Shown: in pieces, positions 32,614 to 43,339 of the stretch
Layout of the letters: the number at the start of each line of letters is the position of its first letter
How positions within the stretch are numbered: position 1 is the first letter of the stretch
Assembly (NCBI GenBank): GCA_951802425.1
Contig: OX637797.1
Location: 4,216,001 to 4,280,000 of the forward strand
Length of the DNA stretch: 64,000 bases
DNA from: Clavaria fumosa
Taxonomy: Eukaryota > Basidiomycota > Agaricomycetes > Agaricales > Clavariaceae
Reading direction: 5' to 3'
Notes under the pieces: model-generated
What the model was told of the DNA's origin: nothing
The model's database searches: none
What the model saw: the letters and a program-made list of their open reading frames with translations, nothing else
Translations under genes and position numbers: made by a program

Positions 32614-34056
32614 TCATGACCCTTCCTCACCACCTGCGACACTTGCAACTTTTTCTTCCTCCTCCTCTTCTCCCAACAAAACCCCATACTGGTCCACCCT
32701 CAGGAACTCCAGTAACTCCCTCCACAGATGATCCTGCTCCTTCTCTGCCCACTCGGTCACTTGCAACGACAACATCCCTACCAACAATTTTTGTACTAGG
32801 TCTTCAAAGGCGAAGAAGACCACTTCAAGGCCTCATCGTCAGTGGGTGCAAACATTGCGGAGCTTGCTATAGGTGGCCGCGCCCCTCCTATGCAAATCTA
32901 AAAACAAACCCTCAGTCATCGCAAAAACATATGAACCCACAATCACTCACCTTCTTCTTGCTTCCTCACCTCCTTCAACTCTCCCCATGTCTGCAACACC
33001 TCCTTTGCCATCTCCTCCACTGATACAAGCGAATCTATGGGAACACACATTAGCTCGCATCAATACTCGCGACCTTGAAAACTTACTTTTCTCCAAAACC
33101 TCTGCTTCCTCCAATTGATGCTCCAACTCTTCCATCTTGGCCTCTTGATCTAAATGAATAAGAGGATCAACCGACAATGTTGCGAGATACAAAAAAAAAC
33201 AACTTAGAACTCACCTTCCGCCTCTTTCTGCATCGCCCCTATTACCTCCTCTACTTCCGCGAACCTCGCATGCGTCTTCTCCACTTCTTCCAACCAGCCT
33301 ATAGTCATGAAATCAGTGTATTTCCTACTCGTGACTATCCCACTTACCTCTTTTCTCCCTCCTCAATGCTTCCAGCTCCCCTTGCGTCTCTGCCAACCTG
33401 ACATCTTGGTCTGGAAAGGAAGAAAATCAGCTTGCAGCATGATAGAATGAAAACAAGAACTTACCCTTCAAGTCACCTAAATCCCTCTCCACTTCCACTA
33501 TCTGCCTCCCCAATCTTGCCATCTCCCTGTCAATGTCCTTGGATGCAGATGTTCTCGACACCACCTCGACCTGTTTACCTTTCCCTACAGACTTGCGACT
33601 TCAACAAACACTTTGGAGTACGAAGAAATACCGAAACTCACCCTTCACATTCCCCTGTACTTCCTCTAGTTCATGAGTTGCTGCAGCCAGTTTCATCTCC
33701 AACTCCACCTCCCTCTGTGACTTTCCAACCCACATTGTCTTCCTCATGGGTTCTGCAAGTTGTTGTCCGAGCATCGCGAGCTCCCGTTCCAAGGCTGCCC
33801 TTGGGACCAACATGTCCTTCGTCCTCCCCTCCTCCACCACCCACTCTTCTCTCGACCACACCGGCTTCGTGACATGCCTTCTCGACGATGGGCTGGGTGT
33901 TGGCGATCGCGACCTCACCCACACCCGTTTCCCGCGCCCTCCCTGCGTTGGGGTCCCCAGAACCGGAAGGGATGGGAGCTTGACTCCCACCCGACTCACA
34001 ACTTTTGGAGTCGTTACCGAAGTCGACCTGGGTCCTTCGGCATGCTGCAAAGCCAC
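32614..34056 (-). pseudogene. Antisense accessory gene of family A (A2), 3' part only
   Basis: Homologue of the A1 gene at 9974-12927. From 34056 it reads ALQHAEG, TTPKVVSRVGVKLPSLPV, RSRSPTPSPSSRR, then a coiled coil (ERELAMLGQQLAEPMRKTMW). Short coiled-coil exons separated by about 50-nt introns lie at 33530-33460, 33410-33350, 33290-33220 and 33150-32960, and the last exon near 32823-32614 ends with EEEEEEKVASVAGGEEGS. The cysteine cluster exon is lost because A2 ends at about 34085. Sequence conservation with A1 in exons suggests the gene was under selection before the copies decayed. Confidence 0.62.
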
Positions 34057-34085
34057 CCCCTTCAGCGTACCCCCCCCCTATCCAA

Positions 34086-34320
34086 AAGGCCTAGCCAATT
34101 TTGACTGATGGCCTTCTTATGGGCCTAGCCAATCATCGGCCAAGATATAGCTCTATAGGCTCAGCCGATCAACTGGATCTTGGGGTAATGAAGATGCCCT
34201 TACAAAAGGGTTGGCCAATGGACATCTTAGAAACCATTATACAGGACCTAATTCATCCTAATCAAACAATTCCACTCTCAAACACCCAATGGAGCCATTA
34301 TGAGCTGTAACTCATAGTGT
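34086..34320. repeat. Repeat shared with 57678-57830 (GGCC(C/T)AGCCAATTTTGACTG)
   Basis: GCCTAGCCAATTTTGACTG, TATGGGCCTAGCCAAT and GGCCAAGATAT recur in order at 57680-57750 next to a Harbinger transposase relic. Probably an end of a DNA transposon. It marks the break of A2. Confidence 0.5.
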
Positions 34321-34327
34321 GTCAACT

Positions 34328-34823
34328 GATTCAAGAATTGCATGATTACCAGGTATTCTTCTGAGAGGGGATAAGCCATCTAGACAATGTGAGGTGAGTG
34401 GTAACAAAAACCCAATATGCCTTCTAATAAGCACCCTCTATGGAATTGTAGGACAAACACCTGGACTGCCATTCTATGATGATGTGATATACACTAGACA
34501 CTGAGACATGCTTTGCTTTGCTATGGGCAGAAAATTGGTATTGGGTATGCCATGAAAGATCTTTAGCCAGTCCCCTTGATTCAAGAACTGCATGATTACC
34601 AGGTATTCTTCTGAGAGGGGATAAACCATCTAAACGATGTGAGGTGAGTGGTAACAAAAACCCAATATGCCTTCTAATAAGCACCCTCTATAGAATTGTA
34701 GGACAAACACCTGGACATGCCATTCCATGATGATGTGATATACACTGGACACTGAGATATGCTTTGCTTTGCTATGGGCAGAAAATTGGTATTGGGCATG
34801 CCATGAAAGATCTTCAGCCATTC
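34328..34823. repeat. Tandem duplication, 2 x about 250 bp
   Basis: The phrase TCAAGAA(T/C)TGCATGATTACC starts at 34331 and 34581, and the two units are alike to their ends (GCAGAAAATTGGTATTGGG). The copies differ by a few transitions and small indels. Confidence 0.88.
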
Positions 34824-35295
34824 CCCCTTGGCTGCAGTACCTGTTTTTTGGCATCCATGGAGGCCCTCTTTTTAGCCCTGGTCCTGTATGACCTGAACCT
34901 CTCCTCCTCCTTTTCACTGCTTACCCCTTTCCTTTTCCCTTTTTGTAGGCTGGGTTCCACCTCCTTCTGGATCTCAACTGCCACATGAGTGGTGGGATGA
35001 TCAACATCATCATGATCCTCTACTTCTCCACCCTCACCTACATCATCCTGCTGCTTGTGTCCCCCTATCCTCAATTCCTCAATCTGTCCTCCATCATGAT
35101 CAAGCAGATTCTTACCTGGATAGGACCTGTGATGATTTCTTTCTTCCATCTCACCCTCCTCAACACCATTGCCCTCTTGAACATCCACTGGCTTGCTGAT
35201 ATTGGATTCAGCAGCATCACTGGCTGGGGGAACAGAACCCTCAGCCATGGACTTTTCATATGGTACCACATCTCCACCTTCACTATCTCCATCAC

Positions 35296-38200
35296 TAGTG
35301 AATGGCATGGGTAACCCCCAGGTTGAATTGGCCAAACCCCTACCCGCACCGGCAAAAACCCTCCACAAATGGTGGGGGTAGCGGTTACCCATGGGTTACA
35401 TATACGGTGTTGCTAATAACCACAGTTAGAACGGTTTTCTGGGTGTGTACAGGGGTTTGACATAGAGCTAGCTAAAAATGCTATATACTCAAGGCTCAGT
35501 CTCACTGTCATTACCATCAGCCTTTTTCCGCTTTCATTCAATACCCTTGACAACATTGAGGAGATCCTTGACAGTGATCAAGTTGTTACGACACCAAGAA
35601 CCAAGACAAAGGTGGGCAGCAATGGACTCTCCAGTGAGCCTGTTGTGTGTATGAGGAAGGAGGTGCCGGCCATGAGAGAAGACACATTCAACTGCTGTTG
35701 AGGTGGCTAGAATCCGGTTAGAGACAGTACAATCAATTATGGATGAATCACTTATGAGGAATGCTGAGATAATTGAGAGCCATGCGATAGAGATTTGGAT
35801 AGACAAACCGGTTGTTACACCACCAGCGCAGAGGGTCACTAACAACCTCAACAGGGCCACGAAGATATTCATCTAGCTCACATGCATGGGAAGCTGTTGT
35901 CACTGAGAGGTCACCGAAGTCAATGAAGTCATCCTGCGTATCTGAGGTCGTGGGGTCTTGTGTGGCAGTACTCGTCACCTTGTCATACTGAGACATGTAT
36001 TCATCACGGACGAGCAATTTCGCTTGCTCAATCCAGTCTGGCTCCCAGTCATTTTGTTTGAAATACTCTAGCTTCATCCCAGGATGAAGTACCATGGCGA
36101 TGCGATACACCACAGAAGAGTCAGTAAGTGAATAGTAGCGGTTCATTTTGTTTCGAGCCAGTTTCAGGGCAGCAATGATAGCGGGGTGATAAGACTTATT
36201 TGTCCAAGGATTGAGGCCCTTGGTGATGCGGTCCATGGCAGGTATCACAGCTGCGATACTAGCTGTGTCCTGAGAAAAGTAGAGTGTTGCCTGTTTGAAT
36301 TGCTGCTTGGATGTCAGCCTGTCTTGAGCGATAATACTAGGTCATACACACCTTGAGAACGGCCACAAGATCCTCCACAATCTTCCAGTCATCATCATAT
36401 AACTCAAACCGACGCAACTTGTACTCCTTGTCAGCCATGATCACATCAATGGGCTTGCGGTACTGCAAGGCGAAGCTGAGCATGTCGTAGGTTGAATTCC
36501 AGCGTGTCACAACATCTCGTGGGATTCGCCTTGCTTTGACATTATGAACACAGCAGAGGCGCCGCCAAGCAGGCAGCGCAATGGTGGTAGAACGAATAAT
36601 GGCAAATGATAGAGAACGGAGCTTTGAAACAACAGCTCGGACAGAGTTGGTGTCAGCGATGAGCCAGTCTCTTCTCTCGCTCTCCATTTGCTCCAGCTCA
36701 TCGATGCCATCGTCAAAATCCTCGGTGTTGCTGCTGCTGTCGTCGTCATTGTCCTCTTCATCATCTGCATCAGAGAATTCGACAACTGCCTCATCTCCCC
36801 CACCATCATTTGGATCAGCAGCAAGGATGCTACTGTGTGTATCCAGTGACGGGTTGAATGGCTTGAGGAGGGCTTTGGCAGCGAGGTTAAGGGTATGATT
36901 GAAGCATCGCACACGTGCATCTTCTTCAAACGAGTTGTCGAGGGTGGATAGGACGGTTGTCTGGGTGTCATTGGATGTTGCATTGTCACCAACGAAGGAA
37001 AGGATCTTGTGTTGAATGCCGTAGTCAACCAGCATTGTGTGAAACGCCTTGGCAAGTGTTTGGCCTGTGTGTGACTCCGGGACTTCAACAAAATCCAGCA
37101 GAAAACAAAGCATGGACCCCTCATGCTCCAAGTGGACAGTCCAAGCAACGAAAGCCCGCTGATTTGGAGAGGACCAAGTATCAGTTCCAAAATGAAGACG
37201 GCCAGGGTGTTCCAGCAAGAGTTTGTGGATGCGCTCGTGGCATGCTCCAAATGCCGCCTTGACATCACGAGAGACCGTGTGAGGCGAGGGAATGGTCAAG
37301 TGGGGACGTCCAGCTGTAAGAATCTTGAGGAGCTCGCGGTCTTTGAGTATCTTAGCAGGCCAGTTGCTCTCAGTAACCCATTTGATGATATGCGCACTGA
37401 ATATCAGTCAGAGATGCTTTGGAAGACACAAGCAGCGAAGCCTTACCGAGCCTCAGGATTAGAGATGTTCCTATGTGACATGGCTACAGGCTCTTGCCCC
37501 CGGCGAGCAAACGTGTGAAAGATGGAGCTGTTATTGTCGTTTCGACCCCTGCCTTCCATAGCATTGCTAACAGCATCCACCCCAAAGCAGCAGATCGCAT
37601 GGTGCTTAAGATTTGCAGCTGAATGCCGATCGCCCTTGTCCTGAAAACGCCGGACACCGCCCATTTGACCCTTGCATTTGCGAGCAGCACACGGAAAGAA
37701 ATGATAGAGACATCCATTCTCATATTGAACAGTAACATCATCCTTGAAGAAAACGTAGATAGGTGAGCGCCATGTTCTTCTGGCAGCATCTGCTGAGAAA
37801 TGGATGTTAGGAGAGTCATAGCAAGCACGGTAAAACACACCAAGGGCCTTGTGAGGGTCGGTTTCGACTGACTTCGTGTCGTCCTCCTTGTCAGACATGA
37901 CGCTTATTGCATTTGCTTGACTATTGCCAGTGATAGACGATGTTGATTGAACTGAAATAGAGAGGTTCGAGCTTGAACGTGATAAAGATGTTGATGGTTG
38001 CACCATTGCCTTTGGCATCGCAGTAGCATGGGAGGGTGAGCAGTCTGTGTTTGTATAAGCGGATGAAGACGACGCCAGAGGGCTGAGGTTACACTCACTA
38101 GACAGTTCAACCCTTACATACTGCCTTAGCCACTGTGTAATATACTCCTCTTTGGACTCCGACATGATGAGCCACTGGGCATAAAGTTGGGTGAGTTAAA

Positions 38201-38472
38201 TTCATATTTCAAGTGTGGGGACAGACATGTGTTGAGTCCCAAAGGGACCAGACACCTGGGGACACAACGGGGTGAGCAAGGGAGTTGTGTGATGTCAACG
38301 ACTCAGAGGTGGCGAGGGAGTAGAAGGTGTGGGAAAAAAACCCTGTCAACCCGTTAACTGTGACACTTTTGTCATGGTGTGGGCGGTTCATCCAGAATAA
38401 GAAACCCTACCCGCACCGTGATAAACCCTATATATAACACCACGGGTTGTCACGTACCCCTGCTATACACTA
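35296..38472 (-). mobile_element. hAT transposon, copy 2 (3177 bp, full length)
   Basis: The 8-bp TSD TCCATCAC is at 35288-35295 and 38473-38480. Same length as copy 1, inverse orientation, 17 kb between the copies. The left end is TAGTGAATGGCATGGGTA and the right end, read inward, TAGTGTATAGCAGGGGTA. Protein differences from copy 1 number about a dozen, typically Arg to His/Cys/Trp/Gln, the mark of CpG transitions. Confidence 0.93.
35534..38165 (-). CDS. hAT transposase (copy 2), spliced
   Basis: Same gene structure as copy 1: exon 1 38165-37447, intron about 50 nt, exon 2 37396-36352, second intron, exon 3 to 35748, and the C-terminal dimerisation block at 35707-35534 in a shifted frame. 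Motifs are intact: FGTDTWSSPNQRAF, VGDNATSNDTQ, CFNHTLNLAAK, VVTRWNSTYDML, YPNLYRMALNYLSIP. Differences include ACRER to ACHER, RRDRL to RRDWL and CNNQF to CNNRF. The shared frame shift before the C-terminal block suggests that both derive from one ancestor with this feature. Confidence 0.85.
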
Positions 38473-39423
38473 TCCATCACTTTGCTCATCATCACTATCT
38501 GGCTCATCTGAGCCAGATTCCTCACTTTTGTACAATTCAAATGTGCATTGTGATGATAATGATAAGAGAGCACTCACCCAGTACTGATATGCACAGGCTG
38601 GACTTCTTGCACCTTCCCCTTCAGAGAGAGCCTCTTCACCTTGTTGTCAGATGGCAATGAAGGCTCTTGGTCAGATTGCAGGTGATGGTTGACCAGATGC
38701 CTTGATGACCTTAATCTCAGGTGATGTGGAAGAACATGCTGAAACCAAAATAATTTTTGGCCTAGGGTCTGTCGATGATTAAGAAAATCGCATAGCCTTC
38801 TGACATCGACATAGTGCATTTTTGAAGGTTTGCGGATGTGCATACCATCCAGCAGATATTCATTTGAAATAAACCTTTGGGGATTGTCAGCTATTAGCTG
38901 CCAGGGAACAGCAACCTTCTGATTTTTTGTTGTGTTGCCTATATTTTGGAAGATGCTTGTCAAACTTAGACTTATTGAGGCAGAAGATAGACTCATGATA
39001 AGTGAGGGTTAAAAATGACTGCAAAATTTCCTTCAGTTGTGGAAGTGGCAAGTTGAGCTCCAGAGGGAGAATGGGCCATCCCTCATGATCTGTTGACAGA
39101 TCCCATGGCACACTAACATCTGTTCTTTTCCTGGAAGGCATCTTGTCTTCACCGACAAGAGACTTCCCTTCTGCTTTATCTGAATTCTTGTCAACACATT
39201 CCCAACCTTGACTTGTGATCATTTGCTCACCATTCCATGTCTCACCCAAATATTTGTCCCACTCCTCCCAAACCTCACTGCCAACTTTGTGGAATTGATC
39301 CTTAAAGCCATTGCTGACAGGTCCAGGTGTCTGAATTCTGGAGTGAATATGAGATAGGAATAATATGAGCCTCCTCAGAATCGAGCAATTCATTGTCCAC
39401 GAGTACCAACCCCTCACCTTCAT

Positions 39424-39897
39424 CTGTCATCCCATCAACCCCATCCCCCCCAGTAGAACCAGTTTCTACCGAGCCCCCCGTAGACTTCGCGACTTTAGAC
39501 GAGTGCCTAGTCCAACAAGTACCATCACCACCACCACCACAGCCACCCGCGACACCGGAACCATGACCCCAACCCGTGAGTCCATCGCCGCCCGAACTCT
39601 CGCCGCCGCCCTTGCCTGCACCCGAAATGGCAGATGTCGCCCCCACAGCCCCAATGCCGAGGCTGGACCTAGCCGTCGCACCCTTTGACGGCAACAAGAA
39701 GAACTTCTGGACCTTCCTCAGGTCCCTCTGACTACAGTTCCTGGGAAAGCAGGGACTCTATGTGAATGATCTCAACAAGATTCTGTTTGTGTTGAGTAAG
39801 ATTACAGGAGAAGGGTTTGCCATGGAATGGGCAAACGTGAGAGCTGACGAGATACTGAATGCTGGAGTGGCTGGAACCTGGGAGGATTTCGTCATGG
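39424..39897 (+). pseudogene. gag: Family B-like gag fragment
   Basis: A Ser/Pro-rich lead (VPSPPPPQPPATPEP, LSPPPLPAPEMADV) followed by RLDLAVAPFDGNKKNFWTFL, KILFVLSKITGEGFAMEW and GTWEDFV. This is the N-terminal half of a gag related to B1 (30793) but with the Pro-rich N-terminus that B1 lacks. A TGA at 39729 breaks it. It ends abruptly at about 39897 against a reverse-strand Gypsy RT (family D). Confidence 0.72.
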
Positions 39898-41212
39898 ACC
39901 AGTCTCGAATATGCTGAATATTGGAAGCATCCAGAATCCGTCCCTGATATGTGCATGTGTGTCTGGTAACGATTGTTTTGGGGGTGCAGATTGTCATTTT
40001 CTTGCCATTAAAGGTTCCTCCAACTTTCTTGACTTGCTGGAGCACCCGGTTGACATTATTCAAATGCTCCCAAACGAATCGTCGTATTTGCAGATTCTCC
40101 AGGATCATCTCATAAGTGCCATCCAGAAGCTTGTATCGAGTTTCCGGGCCCTTAATCACTACATTGTCTACAAATGGGATGGTTACATGTGGAATTTTGT
40201 CTTGCAAGATATGCGTGACATCTCCATGCATAATTTGCATCATGTTGGTGTATCCCATTGGGATGCAAGTGAGCCGCCTGGCTCCGAGAGGGGTTTGAAA
40301 TGTGGTGAGGTCTCAGCTTCGCTCATCAAGAGATCGCTGATCAAAGGAAACAAACAAATTGAGTGATCCATGGCATCCATGTCTGGCAAATGATTCTGCA
40401 AAAACCTCCATTATCGGGGGAATGGCGGAGTTGCCAATTGTGACTTTGTTCAATGGCTGGAGGTTGTGAATGAGTCAGAGGGACTTTCCATCTTTCTTTA
40501 ACACACAAAACCACTGTGACTGATAAGAAGAATTGGATTCTTCATAGACTCCAGCCACTATCTTTTCTCAGATGACCTTCAGGACTTCATCATAGATGCC
40601 AGGTGGAATCAGTGTATTTTTGAAGACCCAAAGAACATGTTCAACTGTTGGGATGATAATCAGATCAAAGTATTTTGCATTGAATCGTCCTTTTTCAGTC
40701 TCCTTCCAAGTGAAGGCATCTTCCTGGGCTTTAATAAGATAGTGAACAAGTTTTTCTTCCTCTGGCCATAAAAATCCAGTGGGGTTTGCGTTATGCAAAT
40801 CTTTCCAGTCTTGAGTATATCGGAGACCAGGGTGAAATTGGGGGGGTGTGTTGGAAGAGTTGGTATATCGGCTAGTGGATTGGGATGCCGGTGTCAAACA
40901 ATCCAGAATTCTTCGGGGACTGTTGCTTTGATCGGATTGACGTGGTTTGCCACCTTCTCATATTTCTTTCCCAGGTAAACTGGCAAAATGGCATCTGTGG
41001 ATGGGAAATTCATTTTGGAAGTATTGTTGTACAGGGGATATGTGATATTTGGATGCATCGGTTCACATCTGATAGCGACCGGGGAATTAACAGAGTTGAG
41101 AGAGATGTCTGAGACACTGATACAAGGAATGGGATCGAGAGGGGCTAGATGTTAGGATCGCTTACATAAGCATCCAAAAAGAGCATTTGTGGAGAAACTG
41201 GGGAGGGTTGTT

Positions 41213-41296
41213 GGAAGGTCACATGACCTGTGGCTGTGGTGGGATTATGTAACTGGAAGGTCACATGACCTGTGGCTGTGGTGGGATTATGTAATT
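41213..41296 (+). repeat. 42-bp tandem duplication with GGTCACATGACC box
   Basis: GGAAGGTCACATGACCTG starts at 41213, 41255 and 41297. Each unit carries the inverted-repeat box GGTCA-CA-TGACC. B1 LTRs have two boxes; this LTR has three. Confidence 0.85.
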
Positions 41297-41597
41297 GGAA
41301 GGTCACATGACCTGGGCCCAGGTGTGTCATGTGACCCGAGGGTCTGAGCATGGGAACGCTGGCAAATGCCGAAGCGTTCGCTATATATACTGTGTCGTTT
41401 CCATTTTTGTACTCTTTTCCCCTTATCTTAGTATTGTCATCATGACCTTACACTTGAGTTGTTGTCATGAAAGTGCCGTCCATGCTACCCAGCCAACAAA
41501 TTTCAATTTTTAACTTAAGACACACCATGCAAATCCAAGGACAAGGGGCCAAACCCCAGACATATATTTTATCATGAAAGATAAGTACCATACTTAT

Positions 41598-42384
41598 CTA
41601 CACAAAGGAAAGCCAGGACCCCTCTTCGTCGTGGGGAGAACCTGACGTACTATACTCGGACCCCCAAGACTCCTCACCCCATGACTCGTCGGAAGAGTCT
41701 GAGAAGTCAGACTCACCCACAAATCCAAGGGCAACCCTCAGAGGATGAGAGGCGAACTGACCATCCCAGATCCCAGCCTCTAGGGCCGCCTCTCGCAAAT
41801 CCTGCACAGCACTGAGAGGGCCTTCGTCGTCCAGAGCAGGAGACAGGAGGGAGGAATAGGCGGGGGGGAGCTCAATGGTAGGAAGGGAGGGCGATGGAGG
41901 AGGCGCCACCAATGAGGCACCCAGGGGTTGAAGATCTGGGCCTGAGGATGGTAAGTGGGATGCACAGGACCAGAACCAATCCCAGCCCAATCCTGCCCAC
42001 CTTGGTACCAAGTACCCTGATCACCCCAAGGGGTGGTGGCCCAGGCAGTTGGAGAGGAAGGACGAGGAGGGGCCCAATCCAAACCTATGAAGAATCAGAC
42101 TTACTGGAGACAGAGAGAAGCAACTCAGCTAACTCACCATGAGGGTCCTCAAGAAGATTACAGATACGTCGGTAAGGACCTTGGGTCAAGGAACAATCCT
42201 TGACAAGGTGGGAGGGATCCCCACAGGCGAAGCAACGGTCGAGGACCCAGTAAAGGTCCGCATCGGCAGGGACGAGTTGAACCCACCAATGGAAGGTATC
42301 ACAGGAAACCTTGACCCCAGTACGAGGGGCGAAGAGAGAAGAGCTGTGGAAGAATTCGACGAGGTGGTGGCCTTGGAAGCACAT
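41598..42384 (-). CDS. Minus-strand CCHC zinc-knuckle ORF of element E
   Basis: From ATG 42384 the frame reads MCFQGHHLVEFFHSSSLF, then a zinc knuckle CFACGDPSHLVKDC (C-X2-C-X4-H-X4-C), then CNLLEDPHGELAELLLSV, stopping near 42088. A second frame (42082-41598) continues with WAPPRPSSPTAWATTPWGDQ and an acidic C-terminus (SDFSDSSDESWGEESWGSE). A GTAAGT donor lies at the end of the first part. A 20-nt intron would be too short, so the exact splice is open. CCHC knuckles bind RNA or single-stranded DNA and are usual in gag, but here the protein lies antisense to the presumed LTR transcription. Confidence 0.5.
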
Positions 42385-42550
42385 GACAAGCAGACTCTGA
42401 AGAGATGGTGGAGGAGAGGGAGACCCCCTTTTATTCAGTGACTATGGTAGGCTGATCTCGACCTTGATCAGATGAAGCCCCTATCCATCCATCACAATCA
42501 CCCCTAAGCATATCTCTGACCAAGGATCAGTTTCACTCGACCACAGTATC

Positions 42551-42715
42551 GTGATGATCGATCAGACGATCATGACTCAGAGCAGCTCAATCACGGATCA
42601 TTAGATCCTCCAATCTCATCCTGAACAAGATCACAATGTCATAATGATCAATCAGATGATCATGACTCAGAACAGCTCAATCACAGATCATCAGACCCTC
42701 CGATCTAATCCCCAA
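42551..42715. repeat. 90-bp tandem repeat in element E
   Basis: GATCATGACTCAGA(G/A)CAGCTCAATCAC recurs with a 90-bp period (unit starts 42551 and 42641). Rich in GATC and ATGATC words and their complements. Confidence 0.8.
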
Positions 42716-43019
42716 CACAACAGATCATGATATAATGCATCAAAGTGGGGCCTACACCCAATCACTGATGACATCATCATCATAAGATTTCCCAACAGAA
42801 ACCCGCACTGCTCAAACTCAGCATTCCAGTGCAAAGCATGCAGCTTTCCTGATCATCCATCAATTCTGATATTTAATCAATGACTCATCCATCACATACA
42901 GCCCATAGCTAGAGTATATAAGACCTGGGGCCAACCCACATGTACCCTAGCTTCGATCTTTTCGTCTATACACTTACTTGAGAAAGTTCAACTAAGTCTG
43001 ACTGCAAACGTCACTGTTG

Positions 43020-43339
43020 AGAACTTCGCACTGGAAGGATTTGTCTTCCCACCTCTAAGGTCGCAAGTCATCCCTCCTGAGAGTTTCACCAGTCACCCAT
43101 CGATCGAACAGAACCTTTATTGGTTTGAGTACTACCAACGGTACACAAGAACCTGGATAAAAGACCGACTACTCAGAGCCAATCCACAGACCTACTACCA
43201 GATGCTTAGACTCTTACAGGAGTATTCCCTGTACATCGAGAGACAAGTTTGTCATGACTACCGATTAGCATTAGAAACAGAACAGACCCTTTGCTCTACC
43301 CTTGCACACCAAAGGGGTTTTGCTGTCACAAGCCCAACA
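43020..43339 (+). CDS. Plus-strand helical ORF of element E, runs to the element end
   Basis: About 100 nt downstream of TATATAAG a frame opens (NFALEGFVFPPLRSQVIPP) and continues to past the element end through YYQRYTRTWIKDRLLRANPQ and ERQVCHDYRLALETEQT. No ATG lies near the beginning, so the start is unsure. Tyr/Arg/Leu-rich helices. It parallels the ORF of element G in position and pattern. It may be a gag start within a long LTR. Confidence 0.42.

Larger units (their letters stand above)
15032..34085 (+). mobile_element. Gypsy family A, copy 2 (A2), with nested hAT and family B insertions
   Basis: Same structure as A1: LTR (15032-15055 and 18233-19633), gag, pol, antisense gene; cut off at about 34085 before the 3' LTR. 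The 5' LTR is split by hAT copy 1 and the integrase by a complete family B element. Without the insertions about 8.7 kb of family A sequence remains. Fewer stops than in A1, but still not coding. The right junction falls in a C-rich stretch (34071-34079) next to a repeat also seen at 57678. Confidence 0.85.
34814..39370 (-). pseudogene. Acidic-protein gene of unknown function, split by hAT copy 2
   Basis: Minus-strand gene with introns. The 5' part (39370-38481) reads VGSEVWEEWDKYLG, VPWDLSTDHEGWPILPLEL, then VAVPWQLIADNPQRFIS and YVDVRRLCDFLNHRQ, with a frame change near 38950 (an intron I cannot place exactly). An intron follows (about 38578-38526, GTGAGT..AAAAG), then an acidic exon ending DSDDEQSDG, where the hAT is inserted with the TSD TCCATCAC (GTGATGGA in the gene sense). 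After the hAT the same frame resumes at 35295 (DSEGGDVVPYEK) and runs 160 codons through a second acidic part (EEGEMEERNHH) to a basic tail (KGKRKGVSSEKEEERF, RTRAKKRAS) and stop at 34814. Taking out the hAT and one TSD leaves the frame open. I do not recognise the family. It may be cargo of another transposon or a host gene. Confidence 0.6.
41463..43339 (+). mobile_element. Family E/G TG..CA element, copy E (1877 bp), inside the solo B LTR
   Basis: Starts TGTCATGAAAGTG and ends AAGCCCAACA. The TSD GTTGT is at 41458-41462 and 43340-43344. Same layout as copy G (25220-26856): minus-strand frames on the left, TATATAAG at 42915-42922, a plus-strand helical frame running to the right end. Nucleotide similarity to G is low except at the first bases and in general organisation, so they are distant relatives. 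A 90-bp tandem repeat lies at 42551-42715. Confidence 0.72.
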
